Source: Citrus sinensis (Eukaryota; Streptophyta; Magnoliopsida; Sapindales; Rutaceae). From it: a stretch of 64,000 nt of DNA. The translations under genes were made by a program, and so were the position numbers. This document shows, piece after piece, positions 34,672 through 46,950 of this stretch. Location: positions 11,841,001 through 11,905,000 of the forward strand of contig NC_068562.1 of the NCBI RefSeq assembly GCF_022201045.2. Reading direction: 5' to 3'. Numbering within the stretch: the stretch's first letter is position 1; each line of letters begins with the position of its first letter. Under the pieces are notes generated by a model. That model saw only the letters and a program-made list of their open reading frames with translations, was not told the origin of the DNA and made no database searches.

Positions 34672-36461
34672 GATCAAACAGTTCATGAAGCTTTGAACAT
34701 GTCCAAGCGACACTCAGCTGCAAGTCCCCTGTTCCAAAATTTCTCGTAATATTCAGCATATGTAAAATCTCTATAGACAGCTGGGTGATCTTGGTCAATC
34801 AACCCTTAGCAGGATCTATCACAGCATCAGGCGATGGACAATAGAACGTTGGAATGGATATGCCGCGAAACGGCCGCACTTTAGAGGATTAGTGCTAACC
34901 CCGATGATTCATTTGTCGACACTTGACAGGGAAGATGTGGGTGACTACTGTACGAGTGCTAGAGGGCTGGTGCTAAGGCTGATTGAGGCCATATCTGAGA
35001 GCTTGGGGCTTCCGAGTGATTATATAGACAAGGAGGCATTGGGCAAACACGGGCAACACATGGCTTTGAACTACTATCCACCATGTCCTCAGCCTGAGCT
35101 TACATGTGGACTGCCAGGACACACTGATCCAAATCTAATAACTATTCTTCTTCAGGATGATGTCCCTGGATTGCAGGTCCTCAGAGACGGCAAATGTGTT
35201 CCTGTAAATCCTATTCCCAGCACCTTCATTGTCAACATCGGCGATCAAATGCAGGTTCTCGGCAATGATCGGTACAAGAGTGCGCTCCTTGTCGCGGCTC
35301 ACCACCGCTCGATGGATAGTTATTAGATTTGGATCAGTGTGTCCTGGCAGTCCATATGTAAGCTCAGGCGGAGGACATGGTGGATAGTAGTTCAAAGCCA
35401 TGTGTTGCCCGTGTTTGCCCAATGCCTCCTTGTCTATATAATCACTCGGAAGCCTCAAGCTCTCAGATATGGCCTCAATCAGCCTTAGCACCAACCCTCT
35501 AACACTTGTACAGTAGTCACCCACATCTTCCCTGTCACAAACCCTCTAGCACTAGTACAGTAGTCACCCACATCTTCCCTGTCAAGTGTCAACAAATGAA
35601 TCATCGGGGTTAGCATTAATCCTGTAAAATGCAGACGTCTACACATAAGAATGAATACAATAATTATTAATTATATGTACCTGAAGGATGGAGGATTCAA
35701 AGGCCAGTCGTGCACGTAATCTTGAAGTGGATAACAATGAAGCCTTAAGAAATCTCTCCTGTTGGACGCCTTTTCAGTCTTGACATTAAAACTGGTGGAC
35801 AGTCTTGTCGGCTTTAAAGGGTCATCGGAGTAATTCTTCAACCTCTCCCTCTCTGGCAATTTGAAAAATGTTCTTGCAATGCTCAACATGTTATTGATCA
35901 TTGCCTCCGAAATTCCATGGTTCTTCACCTGGAAATTGTTATTTCATAGCATGTAATTAATATGAAAGATAACTAATTAATGAAACATATAGCAATGAGA
36001 CAAAAAAATTTTGACAGATTGCTGATAAAAACAACAGGTGCCAGTTTAATTCTTTAATTAAAAAAGAAGGTAGACTAGCTCTAATGTACAAGTTGTTATA
36101 ATTATTCTAAGGTGTGTATGTCCGCTTCTTTTAATTCTCTATACATACTATATGATGCAATTTTAAAAGATGCAATCATCCTCACAAGAAACAGATTATA
36201 AGTTGCTATATATGTATATATAACCTGAAAGAAGCCACCATGCTGGCATGCTTGGCCAATTTGTTTAATGATATCAGAGCGGCGAGGACCATAAAGGCCC
36301 TGGAGATCGATAAGCGGAATTGAACCGTCTGATATGTGAGCTTGATCGGTGAGATTTGGGCGGTCGGAAATGGGCCGGATATAATCCGAGGGAACATTTT
36401 GAAGAGTAGACGCAAGGTCGGATAGTAGAAGCTTGATGTGGGTGGTGGCTGCTGCAGCCAT
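34672..36461 (-). pseudogene. Rearranged DMR6/DLO-type oxygenase copy with a hairpin in exon 3
   Basis: Exon 1 (36461-36225, from ATG MAAAATTHIK, 79 codons) and exon 2 (35928-35681) are intact and in phase, as in the working copy at 48537-50067. Exon 3 is scrambled: after the normal C-terminal part (34672-~34860) comes an inverted copy of the exon-3 start (34873-~35285, plus-strand sense: EDVGDYCTSA.., ALNYYPPCPQPEL, GHTDPNLI). A minus-sense copy with an internal deletion then follows (35280-35600), where GHTDPNLITI runs straight into HRAVVSRDKER. A 50-bp piece around the exon-3 start is also tandemly duplicated (35525-35580). No functional oxygenase can be made. The TATA box of the working copy (TATAAATAG) is TACAAATAG here (about 36592-36600), though an ATATAA motif is nearby. 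Confidence 0.9.
34873..35636. repeat. Inverted repeat (hairpin) built from DLO exon 3
   Basis: Arm A (34873-35144, sense on plus) and arm B (35316-~35636, sense on minus) are near-perfect inverted copies of the first half of exon 3; for example CCAAATCTAATAACTAT ends arm A at 35144 and its complement opens arm B at 35316. The loop 35145-35315 is 171 bp of remaining exon 3 sequence. Arm B holds an extra ~50-bp duplicated piece. A transcript of either strand would form a stem of about 210-270 bp. Confidence 0.9.
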
Positions 36462-39400
36462 CTTCGACGAGTAAGAGCTTGTATAGTATATAATTTGCCA
36501 ATCATAAAATATATAATTTGTCAGCAGTTTCTTGATGAATTGAATCAAGGTGCTGGTGAGTGGTGATATAATGCCTTCCTTCTATTTGTACAGAGCCTGG
36601 TGGGAGGGAAATGATGGAAACTGCTGACACGTACCGACAGCATTACATATCAAGTAAAAAGGGGGAAGATACCTTTTTGTATGATATGAAGAATATTGTT
36701 AGTATAAAAGTCGGTTGAGTCAGATGGATATTATCTAAATTCTCGCCGACTACCGACCATTGACAAAGTTCCCAAGAATACACAAAACAAAAGAATCCAA
36801 ACCCAACTTAGTTGTAATATTATTAATCGCTTAGCTAGCCAGCAATGTCTATTGAGGATAACCAGATAACAGAAGAGGATCCACATCCCACTTAAATAAT
36901 TAATTGATATGACAACACAGTACATATTTGGCATTTGATGGGATAATTTTGGCAATCCAATCAAACGGGAGTGACAGTGAACAACTTGGCCAAGTATCTA
37001 ATAGACTCTAATCTAATCAATCAAAAATACTAACTAATTAATTTACCATCACTGCTAATCCACCAGCTTAGGTAGCAGAATACTGTTAGGAATTTGGATA
37101 TGTAAATTAAGCATAAATAGTAAACTATGTTGTCTATCGATCTACTCTTGCCACATGGGTCTGTTCCAAGGTCCCTACTTGGTGAAAGGTCACAAAATGA
37201 TATCTGACCCCAAAAAAAAAATTTGATAAATTATTTGTAGAAACAGTAATAAATTAGCAACGATTTATTTACTTGATAAAAAAAAAAGTAGACCAGTATT
37301 AGTTTATCATTATTTTTGTCAGCATTTTATCTCTTTAGGTTGGCATATGTGTATATATAATCAGTGGAATAGCTAGAAAATTATATCTATGTGGGCAAAA
37401 TTTTTGACGGACTAAAGAAAAAATTATTTTGACTTCTGTAAGAGAAGATGCAAGATCAGATAGTAGAAGCTCGGTAGTGATTTCTGTTTAATTATCATTG
37501 CTCCTGTTGTACAAGTCTAAGTCACGTGGATATTATCTAAATAAATTCTTACCGACTGCCACAACCTGGAAAAAAAAAAAACCAATTAAATTGATTTAAA
37601 TTAATAGTTGTTTAAATTATTTGATTCATTTTCAAAATGGGTCGGTAGATTGAACCGTAGGCCCTGTGGTATATGCATGCGATGACGCAGCAGGGGCAAC
37701 GTCATTCGAACAACCTCATGTGATTGAGATATGTCGCCAGACTCGCCGCCAATTATGGTGATGCCGCAGAGCACCAAACAAAAGAATTGGGTTTTTTTAC
37801 ACATGGAGCAGGTTGAAATGTTTCAAAATTATTGGGCGTTTTCATATTTTCAAAAACTCAAACGGGACATTTTAATAAAATTTAAAGAAAGTAAAGTCTT
37901 TTACAAAATCATCCTTTGAAATTTTCCTATTCTGTATCCGTCCTTGTTGACCACTGTCTTTTCATCCTTCGTCCGTGAAATTGTACATTGCACATACAGA
38001 ATTAAATTGCTTTCTAAAAATGTCTGCACATGTACATTGTACGGGCATTGAATCAAATTGTTAGATCAGTGATTTAATTGGGCTGAATTTGTAATATTGG
38101 ACCAAAATCCAGCTTTAATTGCAAGTCAACAATGGTCAAGTATATGATGAAATTTTGTTGAAATGGTTTAAGGACCACTTGGTTTATTTCATGTATTTTT
38201 CCTTTTCATGTATTACATTTGGAAGCAACTAGAAAAGAAAATTAAAAATATGGTGCTAGCACTTTGGCCTAATTCAATTGCTGGCATGTCATACCAAAAT
38301 TTAATAGTGTAAATTTTGGATTACCTTTCATTTTTCTTCAAATCATCCCTTTTACTTTTGAAACCATGAACTTATCTCATTTTTATTTAAAAGATAAGAA
38401 AAAAAATGAAAGTGGGTCAAAGAATTTTTTCTTTATTTTTTGTCTTCTTAAAAAAATAAGAAGTAGATTGAGATTTTCAAAAATAAGAGGGATGATTGAA
38501 GATAGATAATTCACGAGAAGTAATTTGAAACTAATCTTTTTACATGTAAATATGTAATGAGTATGATACCTTTGTAATGTTGTATGTATATTTGGTGTCA
38601 CCTTTGTCTCGCTAACAAGAGGGGTGAAAATAGTTAAAGATGAAAATTAAATTATCGTGTTGGATAAGACGCAGTGGCAGATCTAGAAAAATAATTTATC
38701 GGGGGCTAGATTCTATAATAGTAAAATTTTAAAACTAAAACTTTGAATGTATAAAATATTTGCTAATACATTTATAATTGTTCTTGACGCATTTTCAAGA
38801 ATAGAAAAATATTTGTGGTGATGAGCTATCATTATTTTTAATTATAGTGTAGGCTTTTATAATTCTAAAAGTTAAAGTTTAAATTTTGTGAGTTTATAAA
38901 TTTTTAGGGTCAATTTTAATAGATTTAATGGGGGCTAATTAGAAATCTTAATTTTTTTCTTTTATTCCTAGAATTTTTTTTTTACCCCGCTGGTCACATA
39001 TTGCATAAGACATAACTTAGCAAAAACTAAATACATTAAAAGTTTGTTTGGATTTTTCCATACTTTAAAATCATGGATTGGAAAATTTATATATATATTC
39101 ATTAACTAAGGTAGGTGCCCTCACTTTTTTTTTAAAAAAATACGGATATATTATTAAACTATGCGATCTAACATAATCCTTTTAATTAATTATTAAACTA
39201 TATAATTTAATAACGTGTCCGTATAGAAAAAATAAAGATTCCTATCATTATATATATAAAATAAATGCAACTTACCTTCTTCATTCATTGTCAAATATTG
39301 CTTCAAACCATTAATTTTTTAAATCGTCATCACATCTCATGTTGTTAACTTGGTATAATAACTATTAAAGTCGATTTTTAAAACTTGGTCATCATCATGT

Positions 39401-39495
39401 ACTTTTTCATCGATTGGAAAAGAAAAAATTTGTAACATTACAAACAAATGACAACATGACAACAACACAAGGGTTTGTCCCACTGCTACCACAAG
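36462..39495. other. Duplicated spacer, unit 1, with relics
   Basis: No intact gene. 36720-37200 matches 53380-53870 (leader-side DNA of an oxygenase copy). 37380-37920 matches 52430-52920 and 55200-55910, including a tiny exon-1 relic of the oxygenase (37437-37475, GATGCAAGATCAGATAGTAG). 37920-38670 matches 55910-56645. The last ~400 bp are the 3' flank of the CNL pseudogene and match 60980-61200. Confidence 0.7.
38671..39003. mobile_element. Insertion present in unit 1 only, class uncertain
   Basis: Compared with unit 2 (56640-56680) and a third spacer copy (42310-42350), unit 1 carries about 333 extra bases starting GCAGTGGCAGATCTAG and ending GGTCACATATTGC. They lie between ATAAGAC repeats (38664-38670 and 39005-39011). 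The 7-8 bp flank suggests a hAT-like insertion, but the end repeats are too worn to be sure. Confidence 0.5.
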
Positions 39496-42028
39496 TCAAT
39501 TCAAAATTTCGCACCAAGATCTCTGATTAACAGCTGGTTTAAAGCAAGAAAGAAAAGCATCTTGAGTGTCTTGATCCTCCCACTGTAGCTTTTTCCACCA
39601 GTTTTCTTCTCCCTTGATAACGACTTTACACCCTTTCGCGCTGTTAGAATCGAGAGGAAGCTTGAAAAGCATGGGGCATCCTTCAACTCTAATTTCCTTT
39701 AAATTTGGAAAGGCCAAGGCCTCCCAATTGATACAACACAAATTTCTTAGATTTTCCAGGCTAAGAAATTGGAGTTTTGCAAAAACACTCTTCCTCCTCT
39801 CTTGATGACGATGATGAAGTTGACTCAATTTGTTGGCTTTGATTATTTGCTCCATGTCACAGCAGCTTAATACAACGATGGACTTGAGGCTTGGAGCAAA
39901 AACGAGCCATGTCAAGTCCTTCAACTTGAAGCAAAAGCCTACTTTGACTGTGTGAAGGCTGTGGAAACCATGGGCTAATTGGTTTACTGATGATCTTTGT
40001 ATAATCATCTGAAAATCTTCCAAATGTTTACAACCAGCAACGTAAAGTTTATTGAGATTGTGTAGGCATGCTAAACAGAAAATATCGAGTGACTTTGAAT
40101 CGTTAAAGCATCGGAGGAAAAGAAATTGAGTACATCTTTGCAATTCCTGGGAGATCAAAAGTTCCTGGAGAGCTTGCAACCTTTTCAAGGTGATGGTCAC
40201 CGCCATTAAATATTTCATGCCGATCAATTCCTCCACCAAAACTTGATGACCCCCAAACAGAACATTGCTTTTCAATCTTTCAATTTTGGAACCACCGCAA
40301 TCAAACATTCTCAATACCTGTAACTTTGAAAATGCAGAAATCACCAGCCTTGGAAATTGATTGAGATTATACATGTACTGCAAGTTCAGGCATTTCAAAT
40401 TTACTAATTTTTGTAGATCAATTGGTAAATGTGTAATGGCCGTACTGGATAAATCAAGATGTTCGAGTGAAACCAATGTTGAAATTCCTAACGGTAATTT
40501 CCATAGCAAATGATTATTTGACATATTGAAAACTCTGAGAGAAGGCGTAAATTAAAAGAAGTCACCTGCGATCATCTTCAAACTATTGTCGCTAAGAAAC
40601 AAAGAAAGAATGTGAGGGCAGGTTGGAGTTCTGATAGATTCTCAATTTTGTTTTTCATCAAGGACATTCTTCTAACATTTCTCCAGTTTTGTATCTCCGG
40701 TGCTTCTGTTAATCCAAAACCTGCGTGAACTAAGAAGTTTTCCTTCTCCTTCTCGATTTTACAAGCTATCCATAACACCATGTCACGGATCACATCGTGC
40801 ATCTTTACAACATGTTATCCACTTTCCTCTTCTCCTATGTCTCCCCATTCTTCCTCCAGGAGACATGCATGAAGAAGAATACCAATAATGTAATATCCTT
40901 CATCGTATGCTCCACTTCTATCATATTGATCTAAAAATCCTTCGCCAATCCAACAATCTATCAATTCACTTTTACGAGTTCTATAGTCTTCAGGAAATAA
41001 ACCACAGTATAAGAGACAAGATCGTATTGTTTCATCAGGTAAGCTGTCATAACTATATTTTAGAAGAGGATACACTTCTTTTCCCATACCTGGAAATTCT
41101 GAGGCTGATATTCTTAAAACTTGAATCGCATAGTGCCACTCTTGAGGTGTCTTTTTGCAAGCCATTACGCGACCGATGGTAATGAGTGCAAGTGGCAAAC
41201 CAGCACACTCTTGAGCCACACTTCTGGCTAGTTCAGGAATGTTTGGATGGTTTTTGAGAACATCTCTTCAGAGATTCTCACGAAACAATCTCCATGCATC
41301 CTCAGGTCCCAAACACTCTACTTTTAAGAACTCGTGAGCTTGCATTGCACTACAGATTTCAAGAAAACGAGTTGTGAAGTCTATCCTGGATTTATTTTCA
41401 GGGTCGGGAAAAGGAACACCCACTTTAGTTAAATCAACGCGCTCCCAAATATCATCCAATAACAATAAAAGCTTCTTCTTGCTCAAAATTCTGAAGATAT
41501 CCGATGCTTTGTCTTCAAGACTTCCATTCTTCCATGATTCGTCAAGAAAACCAATTCTTCTCCCAATTCTCTCTTGAATCTTTTCAAGCTGTAAATCTTT
41601 AGACACCACCATCCAAATCACAACATCAAAATCATTTGGTGCACCGAGAAGCTTGTTGTTGATTTTGTTAACAGAGTAGTCTTTCCGACTCCCCCCATGC
41701 CATATAGGCCAATGATTCCCACTTGTTCTTCTCTAAGACATCTCCTGACTTTATCAAATGTTGATTCCAAACCCACTGTTGGTTCACAAGGCCTCTGGTC
41801 CACTGCAGGCGGCGGTACCTTCTCAGCGACCGCATCAAAAGCTCCTTCACCCATTAAATTATTCACAAGCTGCAGCGTCTTAGCCACTCGTTTCCCGAAC
41901 TCGAAGCTTGACTTGCAGTTCTTGGAACAGCAGCCTCCCGGACATAATTTATCAACTTCTTGAGAGCTATCCCTCATCAGTTCACCAACTTTAGTTTCCA
42001 CAGCTTCCACTCTTGAAATTTTTGTCAT
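39496..42028 (-). pseudogene. CNL (RPS5-type NBS-LRR) resistance gene, broken copy
   Basis: The order VGLES, GMGGVGKTTLL, LLLLDDIWERVDL, AGLPLALITIG, CLLYCGLFPEDY, MHDVIRDMVLWIA, then LRRs is that of a plant CC-NBS-LRR immune receptor. Against the unit 2 copy (61202-63939) I read two single-base frameshifts (near 41672 in the P-loop region, near 40634) and three nonsense changes (41267, 40813, about 40553). The coiled-coil N-terminus is absent: similarity stops at SRVEAVETK (about 42016) and the DNA beyond is oxygenase spacer. The LRR and C-terminus (ending SWCEILN) remain open over 340 residues. A pseudogene that was once the tandem twin of the unit 2 gene. Confidence 0.93.
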
Positions 42029-43237
42029 AAAAGTCTGACTAATGAAATTACTCTTGGCTCAATTCCTACATCAGATATGAGCCACTGACTGCTTCCTTTA
42101 TTTCATGTATTTGAAGCAACTAGAGGAAGAGAAGAAGGAAAAAAGGAAAAAAGAACCTTAATATGTGGTGGTACCTTTTTAAAATCATTCAGTTGCTTAA
42201 CACGTATATCCAAATTAATGTAACAAGTTGTGCTGCATGCATTTTGTGTCTCCTTTTGTCTCCTGAAAGAGGGTTTAAAACTTGAAGTAATTAAGAGTGG
42301 AAATTAAACTATCATGTTAGGGAAGACATAATGATTAAGCAAAAACTTTGCTGTTTTATATAGATGTCGGTAAAATGACCGTTTGATTATAGTTGTTGAT
42401 TGGTAATCTCACTCGGAAATGTTATGTTATTATTACATTAACATTGAGCATGATTTGCACCACTTTCTGCCGAGTACCCACCATTAATTCTCGGAATGAA
42501 ATGGCATTTTTACAGAAACCACGAAAGCTCTTCATGGTTTCTGATGATTGGGCTCCCCAATTGGGTTTGGTCTCGTGCACTTGGGCTTCTAGTCCATTAT
42601 TGATCATTCAATTGCACTAGGGCATCTATTGCATGTTCTAGTAATTAATTAGTGTAACATTCACATTATAATGCATTACTTGTTATTTTTTGCATGTAGA
42701 TAATTTCAAATTTCGATCAAAGAACCTCAGATTCTTTGAATTTTACGGTGTATATTTCTGATCAAGATGGCGAATCAGCTAATGCCAACGAAAATGATTT
42801 TGAGACTGCATTGGAAGTAGTTAACCAATTTATATTCAGTCAAGGTTTCAAACCTATTGCAAAACTTAATTTGGTTGAAATTGAGAGATATTTTGCGAAT
42901 GACTGGGATTCTAGCCTATTTAGATCATTTCACTAATTGGAGCTGCATCTATGCAATTTTACGCCTTCGAAGGGAATATTATGTCTCAAACGTCTTTAAT
43001 TATATTCTCTGAAGCATGAAGAGACGATGAACAATAATTCTAGCATAAGATATGTATGAACTCGCTGATTCAAAAATTTAAGGCAGGTGAAAAAGATTTT
43101 GCAGAAAACCCAATAGCTAGAATGGACAGAACAATACTAATATTTTTTGTTTAGACATAATCTATTCAATTTCTTCATTTTCTTACCTTTTGCAGCAAGT
43201 TCATATGTGAAAAGAATTTAGATCTATCACAAATAAA
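42029..43237. other. Spacer with a third copy of the oxygenase-CNL spacer block
   Basis: 42090-42350 (TTTCATGTATTTGAAGCAACTAGAG, then GTGTCTCCTTTTGTCTC, then AAATTAAACTATCATGTTAGG) resembles 38190-38670 and 56170-56650, so it is a remnant of a further duplication unit abutting the truncated CNL gene. The remainder is unassigned apart from one small open frame listed separately. Confidence 0.6.
42736..42936 (+). other. Small unassigned open frame (66 codons)
   Basis: An ATG-started frame of complex composition (VYISDQDGESANANENDFET, then ALEVVNQFIFSQGFKPIAK). It looks less random than other short frames in the spacer, with a predicted alternating acidic then amphipathic stretch, but I recognise no family and see no flanking exon. 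It could be an exon fragment of a lost gene. Confidence 0.25.
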
Positions 43238-44256
43238 TGTAGGCAATTAAAAATAAAAAATTAATTACTTAATTAATTTTTCAGAAGTACTGTTCATTGT
43301 ACCATTCACCGTTACTGTTCGCCCGCAACTGTTCACATCCGCTTCAAAAAAATTAATTTTTCAAAAACACAATAAAATGCAGAAAATAAATGACACATAG
43401 ATTTTAAAGTGGTTCGGATTAATCAATCATACATCAACGAGACCACACCCAGATGAAAATCAATTCACTAAGTTGAGATGTTACAACCTATGAATTTACC
43501 AAACTTAGGACTCTCACTTACAGTTTATCACTATATAATTTACTCTACCTTAGACTAAATCTGGTTCTCATGAATAATTGATTGAATCTGGTTCTCATGA
43601 ATAATTGCTACCCCTCTTGATCCACGATCCTCAAAGCACTTCGCAAATTGTTCAATAGCAATTCTTCAACGTCTAGTAATCCAAGATCCACATAAATTCT
43701 CCACAGAAATTAAAAAAAAAAAGATAAGAAAACAAATCAACACAACATTATGCGCCAAATCTGAATTCTCTAGGGAGGAGGCCGAATTTTGGTTCTCTGC
43801 TTTATGCTCTGTGTTGTGCGTTCCTCCAATTGTGAAATACTTCTCTTTATATAGGCACTAAGGTTTCACCAAAATAGCAAGTCTTAAAAGACTTAGATAC
43901 TTTCCAAATAAGAGTTTTTTTCCTCTTATAATTCCTATGAATCTGAATATGAATAAATATGATCTTCTTGCCTTACTTGTCTCCTAAAAAATATCTAAAA
44001 CATTTAATAAACTTCCTATTTGAACCAACTTCTTGCTCTAAATAGATCTCATGAGCCAACTATAGAATCTCATCATTAATTGACTTACTAAATTAGACAT
44101 CTAATTAAATTAGGAAATAAATATTCCTAATAAATTGGAATCTCAATAAATTAGGGGATTAATAAATTAATTCTATTACAAGATATGCAATAAATAAACT
44201 TCCAATTTAACTAAACTTGCCATAAGATACCAACTCTAAAAATAATAGACTTAACA
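43238..44256 (-). mobile_element. LTR-like fossil, about 1.0 kb, probably solo
   Basis: Read on the minus strand, it starts TGTTAAGTC and ends TTGCCTACA (TG..CA). It has a TATA motif (GCCTATATAAAGAG near 43850) and, downstream, the phrase AAAGTGGTTCGG seen in many plant LTR elements. No internal coding region adjoins it. Matching flanking repeats were not found, so the ends are approximate and it may be old. Confidence 0.5.
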
Positions 44257-44830
44257 ATATGTGTATTATTTATGGTAAGCTAGAAGCCAGAATCTTGAGT
44301 CAAAACTGATGATTGGATATTAGGGAAAACTAAATAGATTGTCATTGAACAAAGTGAATCTATTTTGTTTCTTCCAATTTTCGACCTTCAATTGCCAGTA
44401 TTTATCACAAAAGCTCCATCTATTATGTATAAACAAGTGAAGGGCGGACATGAAATATTGGAGGAAATTAAACAATAACAAGAGAGTATGTTAATGTGTT
44501 TGTTTAATTCCCTCCAATTTTCACATACAGCATTCACAGTGATAGAGTTGAAAACGAGTAGCAAAAGATACTCGAAACAATGTGGCGATGGCCAGTATAA
44601 TTTATAGACCTTCTTAAGCAGCAAGGCAGGACAGAAACAGAATCACAAGAATTGCATGAACACTAAGCAACAAACTCATTCGGCACTCCCCCATGGAGGG
44701 ACGCCAAATTGATGGGCTGGGTAGGTTTTTCCCAAGCCCAGGCCCAAGCCCACGACATGGCTATTTGGATTGTACCCTTTATAATTGTTGAATTGTTAAA
44801 GAGCGAAGCTCCAAACACCTCTTTAAAACT
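44257..44830. other. Spacer, no gene seen
   Basis: Nothing coding recognised. It includes a short repeat of CCCAAGCCCAGGCCCAAGCCC at 44732-44752. Confidence 0.5.
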
Positions 44831-45590
44831 CGGAAAATTATTATTATACCACATATATTTTATCTTATATTCATCTAACCACTACAAAACTCTAACATAT
44901 TTTTTGCACCATTTTTCTTTTTAAATTTGTATCAATTAGCCACTTTTACAATAACACCGTTGAATAATTTAAATAAAATATCAATTTTATCCCTAAATAA
45001 ATTAAAAGACCATTTTATTTATAAAAACTTTGAAAAATAAAAAAATTATAATTACAAAGATACCCCTAAATTTAATTAAAAATAAATCCCAAAATTATAG
45101 TTTTTATTTTTAATAAAAATTATTTTTAATAAAAAATTGTAATTATAAAAATAACTACAAAATTTTGGGATTTAATAAAAATTCCCTTAATTACTAAGAT
45201 TTTTGGATTTATTTTTTAATAATAAATTCAGTTATTTTGATAAAATTTTGTAAAATTATAATTTTTAACAAACAATAATTATTAAAATTTTGAAAAATCT
45301 AAATGTAATAAAAATTAGCTAGGCACCTCTACTTGGGATTTATTTTTTATTAAATTTTGGGGTATTTTTATAATATAATTTTTTATTTTTTAAGCTTTTA
45401 TAAAATAAAACGATTTTTTAATTTATTTAGAGGTAAAATTATTATTTCATTTAAATTATTTAACGGTGTTAGTGCAAAAGTGGCTAATTGATATAAATTA
45501 AAAAAGAAAAGTGGTGCAAAGATCACGTTAGAATTTTGTGGTGGTTAGGTTAACATAGCGCAAAATAGAGGTGATACAATGATAATTTCC
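44831..45590. mobile_element. Foldback Mutator-type MITE, 760 bp
   Basis: Ends GGAAAATTATTATTATACC (left) and GGAAATTATCATTGTATC (right, inverted) enclose long inverted arms. CTAACCACTACAAAA.., TTTTTGCACCA.. and AATTAGCCACTTTTAC..ACACCGTT on the left recur inverted on the right. The core is extremely AT-rich. A 9-bp repeat TTTAAAACT flanks it at 44822-44830 and 45591-45599. Confidence 0.87.
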
Positions 45591-46479
45591 TTTAAAACTC
45601 TTATGAAACCCCACTTGTTATATACATAACTCTTACTTGAATGAAAATGACAGAAAAATGACAAAAGGTTATAATAGAGTTTAATTAAATTTTAAAAATA
45701 ATCTTTTTTTTCATAAAAATCTTATCATGGTATATACTTTATTATTTATTTCCTCAAAATTATTTTATTTAAAAAAAATTAATTATATCATTTAATGACG
45801 GAGGGTTCATGATTTGTAGCTGTAAAATACATTAATTTAATTGAATTTATATTTTGTGTTTTTTATGTAATTTCCTCAAGTAATAGAACTGTAATTCCAA
45901 ATTTAGAGTTTTATAAGGATTTTAAATGGGTGTGAGGACTAAATATTAAATTGTGAACCCATAAGTAGTTTAGTTGGGCTGAGTTTGGAAAATTGGACCA
46001 AAATCTAGCTTGAAATGAAATATCATGGCCCAATTATGTGAGATTTGAATAAAGTGGTTGACTTTAAAAATAATCTTACAAGTGATTTACACAATTAGCG
46101 TAGGCTATAAATAGGCAACTATTCTAGTTACAAACGATCGTGTAATATTATGTCACACTTTTAAATTATGCCAGTTATAAAATGGCTGGCTTATTGTTTA
46201 TTTTATGTATTTGAAATCATCTAATTAATCTTCGATCTCATTTATTTCCTTCGTAAGAGTCTAAAAGATTTAAAAAAAAACCGCAGCGGTATTATGATTA
46301 GATTCAATAATCAAACACATAATAAACACTTCTGCTTAATATACACAAGAGTGGTGTTATACTTATTCAATTGGGATATGTATTCCAATTAATAAGCCAC
46401 TAATAGAATTTCACTATTTGGATTATAAATCATCATTTACCACATCAATTGCGATAAAAACTAAGGGCCAATTTGGTGT
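45591..46479. other. Spacer between duplication units
   Basis: AT-rich. 45950-46100 (TTGGGCTGAGTTTGG, AATTGGACCAAAATCTAGCTT) weakly matches the oxygenase-CNL spacer at 38070-38120 and 56070-56110, another sign of repeated rounds of duplication. No gene. Confidence 0.5.
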
Positions 46480-46570
46480 ATTTTATGGTGTATTTTGAAT
46501 TGCAACCCCTCAAGTTCATTTCATGGTTTTGTTTGGATAAAACCAAAACATTCCGTGTCCATTGGTAGGA

Positions 46571-46950
46571 GATTGAATCTATTCAAATACCAATCAAACA
46601 ATAAATTTTATGAGCCAAAGTTATAGCTCTATATTTATCTTATATATTTTCATGCCACCCATTCATCGTAACTCAATAACATAATTCAAGAAGGAAAATA
46701 AGAAAAAGCTATTTAAGATTTCTTGAAACGATCACAAAATTCGAAGCTAGATAGGGATAGATTCAAACCCTAATCAAACAATGAATTTTCTGAGCCAAAG
46801 TTATAGGTCTATATTTATCTTACATATTTTCATGCTACCCATCCATCGTAACTCACTAAGATAATTCAAGAAGGGAAATGAGAAAAAACTATCTAAGATT
46901 TCTTGAAACAATCACAAAATTCGAAGCTAGTGAAGGATAGATTTTGCTTG
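46571..46950. repeat. Two-copy tandem repeat, ~188-bp period
   Basis: The stretch from GATTGAATCTATTCAAATACC (46571) through CACAAAATTCGAAGCTAG recurs immediately at about 46759-46950. Unit 1 holds a single copy (32850-33035), so the doubling happened in unit 2 after the segmental duplication. Confidence 0.85.

Larger units (their letters stand above)
32760..42016. repeat. Segmental duplication, unit 1
   Basis: This block matches unit 2 (about 46480-63720) in order and orientation: a left spacer (TTTTGAATTGCAACTCCTCAAG and on), a DLO-type oxygenase on minus, spacer blocks, then a CNL gene on minus. Matching is close enough to read differences base by base in the CNL genes. Length differs because of MITEs, a MULE and extra spacer copies in unit 2. 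The right border falls inside the CNL gene at about 42016, where similarity stops abruptly. Confidence 0.85.

Noticed and set aside
34892-35326. Plus-strand 144-codon oxygenase frame as an independent gene
   Set aside because: It is the inverted exon-3 segment of the scrambled copy; it lacks exons 1-2 and the second iron ligand region.
36206-36548. Alternative frames of 75-148 codons over oxygenase exon 1
   Set aside because: Overlapping frames of one exon; only the 36461-36225 frame matches the intact paralogue.
44709-44924. Plus-strand 71-codon frame with QAQAQA
   Set aside because: It comes from a CCCAAGCCCAGG microrepeat and runs into the MITE at 44831; no gene signal.
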